Notes under the pieces: model-generated | What the model was told of the DNA's origin: nothing | Databases searched by the model: none | Seen by the model: the letters and a program-made list of their open reading frames with translations, nothing else | Assembly (NCBI GenBank): GCA_022709365.1 | Contig: JAKLIY010000037.1 | Coordinates: 1 to 34,499 of the forward strand | Length of the DNA stretch: 34,499 nucleotides | Direction of reading: 5' to 3' | Source: Pseudomonadota bacterium | GTDB lineage: Bacteria; Pseudomonadota; Gammaproteobacteria; Competibacterales; Competibacteraceae | Shown here: positions 34,333-34,499 of the stretch, in pieces | Layout of the letters: each line of letters starts with the position of its first letter | Numbering within the stretch: position 1 is the stretch's first letter | Program-made: the position numbers and the translations under genes

Positions 34333-34366
34333 CCCGGCAGGCGGGTCATTGGCCGGGCCTCTCTTT
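34333..34366 (+). terminator. Possible terminator after hypF
   Basis: CCCGGC (34333-34338) can pair with GCCGGG (34352-34357) around a 13-base loop, followed by CCTCTCTTTTAT. The stem is short and the T-tract imperfect, 15 bases beyond the hypF stop. It may end hypDF transcription. Confidence 0.45.
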
Positions 34367-34412
34367 TATAGAGACAGGACTTTCGCTTGGAGTTCCAGGT
34401 TGTTGATTGTTT

Positions 34413-34421
34413 TGGTATAAT
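34413..34421 (+). promoter_or_regulatory. Extended -10 promoter before the right-edge gene
   Basis: TGGTATAAT (34413-34421) is a perfect -10 box with the TGn extension; no good -35 is seen at 17 bases. It lies only seven bases before ATG 34428, so the transcript would be nearly leaderless, or the real promoter of the gene lies elsewhere. Confidence 0.5.
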
Positions 34422-34427
34422 CTCGAC

Positions 34428-34499
34428 ATGATAACCAAACAGCAATACGTTCAATATTTGATTAGCACGCCAGTCAATTATACGTGCACGAATCTTGCG
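34428..34499 (+). CDS. Start of a probable transposase (truncated by window edge)
   Basis: ATG 34428 opens a frame to the window end giving 24 residues, starting MITKQQYVQYLISTPVNY and continuing TCTNLA. The opening resembles transposases of a DDE type (IS701-like or similar) that begin in this way, from memory; the fragment is too short to be sure. The G+C content drops sharply here compared with hypF. If correct, a mobile element begins just after hypF. Confidence 0.45.
   Translation, partial: MITKQQYVQYLISTPVNYTCTNLA

Overview
The window (about 34.5 kb, roughly 60% G+C by eye) looks like chromosomal DNA of a gammaproteobacterium. The evidence is the order of the ATP synthase genes, a hisB-hisH-hisA-hisF-hisI-hisE operon running into tatABC, a monofunctional HisB with separate HisI and HisE, and a RarD-type transporter. 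The mix of families would fit a Competibacter- or Thiotrichales-like lineage, but that placement is inference. Almost all DNA is coding. I saw no rRNA, tRNA or CRISPR. A transposase-like gene begins at the right edge.

Layout. 1-3266 (+): the end of the ATP synthase operon (atpA 3' part, atpG, atpD, atpC), closed by a strong terminator. 3328-5777 (-): a PepSY-domain exported protein, a PhoP-like regulator and a PhoQ-like sensor kinase, as one operon. 6018-11270 (+): an exported protein of unknown function followed by a tight run of a DUF697-type GTPase, a relative of 4-hydroxybutyryl-CoA dehydratase that has lost two of the four iron-sulfur ligands, and a membrane-anchored GTPase. 11274-11732 (-): a YiiD-type hotdog thioesterase.

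11795-19730 (-): one long transcription unit, hisB-hisH-hisA-hisF-[AT-rich exported Ig-like protein]-hisI-hisE-tatA-tatB-tatC-FkbM methyltransferase-RibD-type reductase. The Ig-like gene is an insertion that splits the his genes. 20040-21656 (+): an HDOD protein fused to a GGDEF domain whose signature is degenerate (GDDEF) while its c-di-GMP inhibitory site is kept. 21685-22617 (-): rarD, ending inside a palindromic repeat. 22711-23088 (+): a small exported DUF2845 protein. 23104-24279 (-): a DUF790/Bax1-type nuclease. 24416-27274 (-): proton-translocating transhydrogenase with a split alpha subunit (pntAA, pntAB, pntB), ending at a perfect 15-bp terminator hairpin. 27580-29242 (+): an HNH endonuclease and a coiled-coil protein. 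29256-29771 (-): a small membrane protein with an HEAGH motif.

29897-34318: hydrogenase maturation genes. hypC is on the minus strand, and hypD-hypF are on the plus strand across a 0.8-kb interval of decayed-looking sequence. HypC and HypD carry the Fe(CN)2CO moiety and HypF makes the cyanide donor with HypE, which is not in the window. Immediately after hypF, a promoter and the start of a probable transposase suggest a mobile element sits where further hyp genes might be.

The most unusual parts are the GTPase/dehydratase-like/GTPase operon, the Ig-like gene inside the his operon, the degenerate HDOD-GGDEF protein, the HEAGH membrane protein and the broken-up hyp locus.
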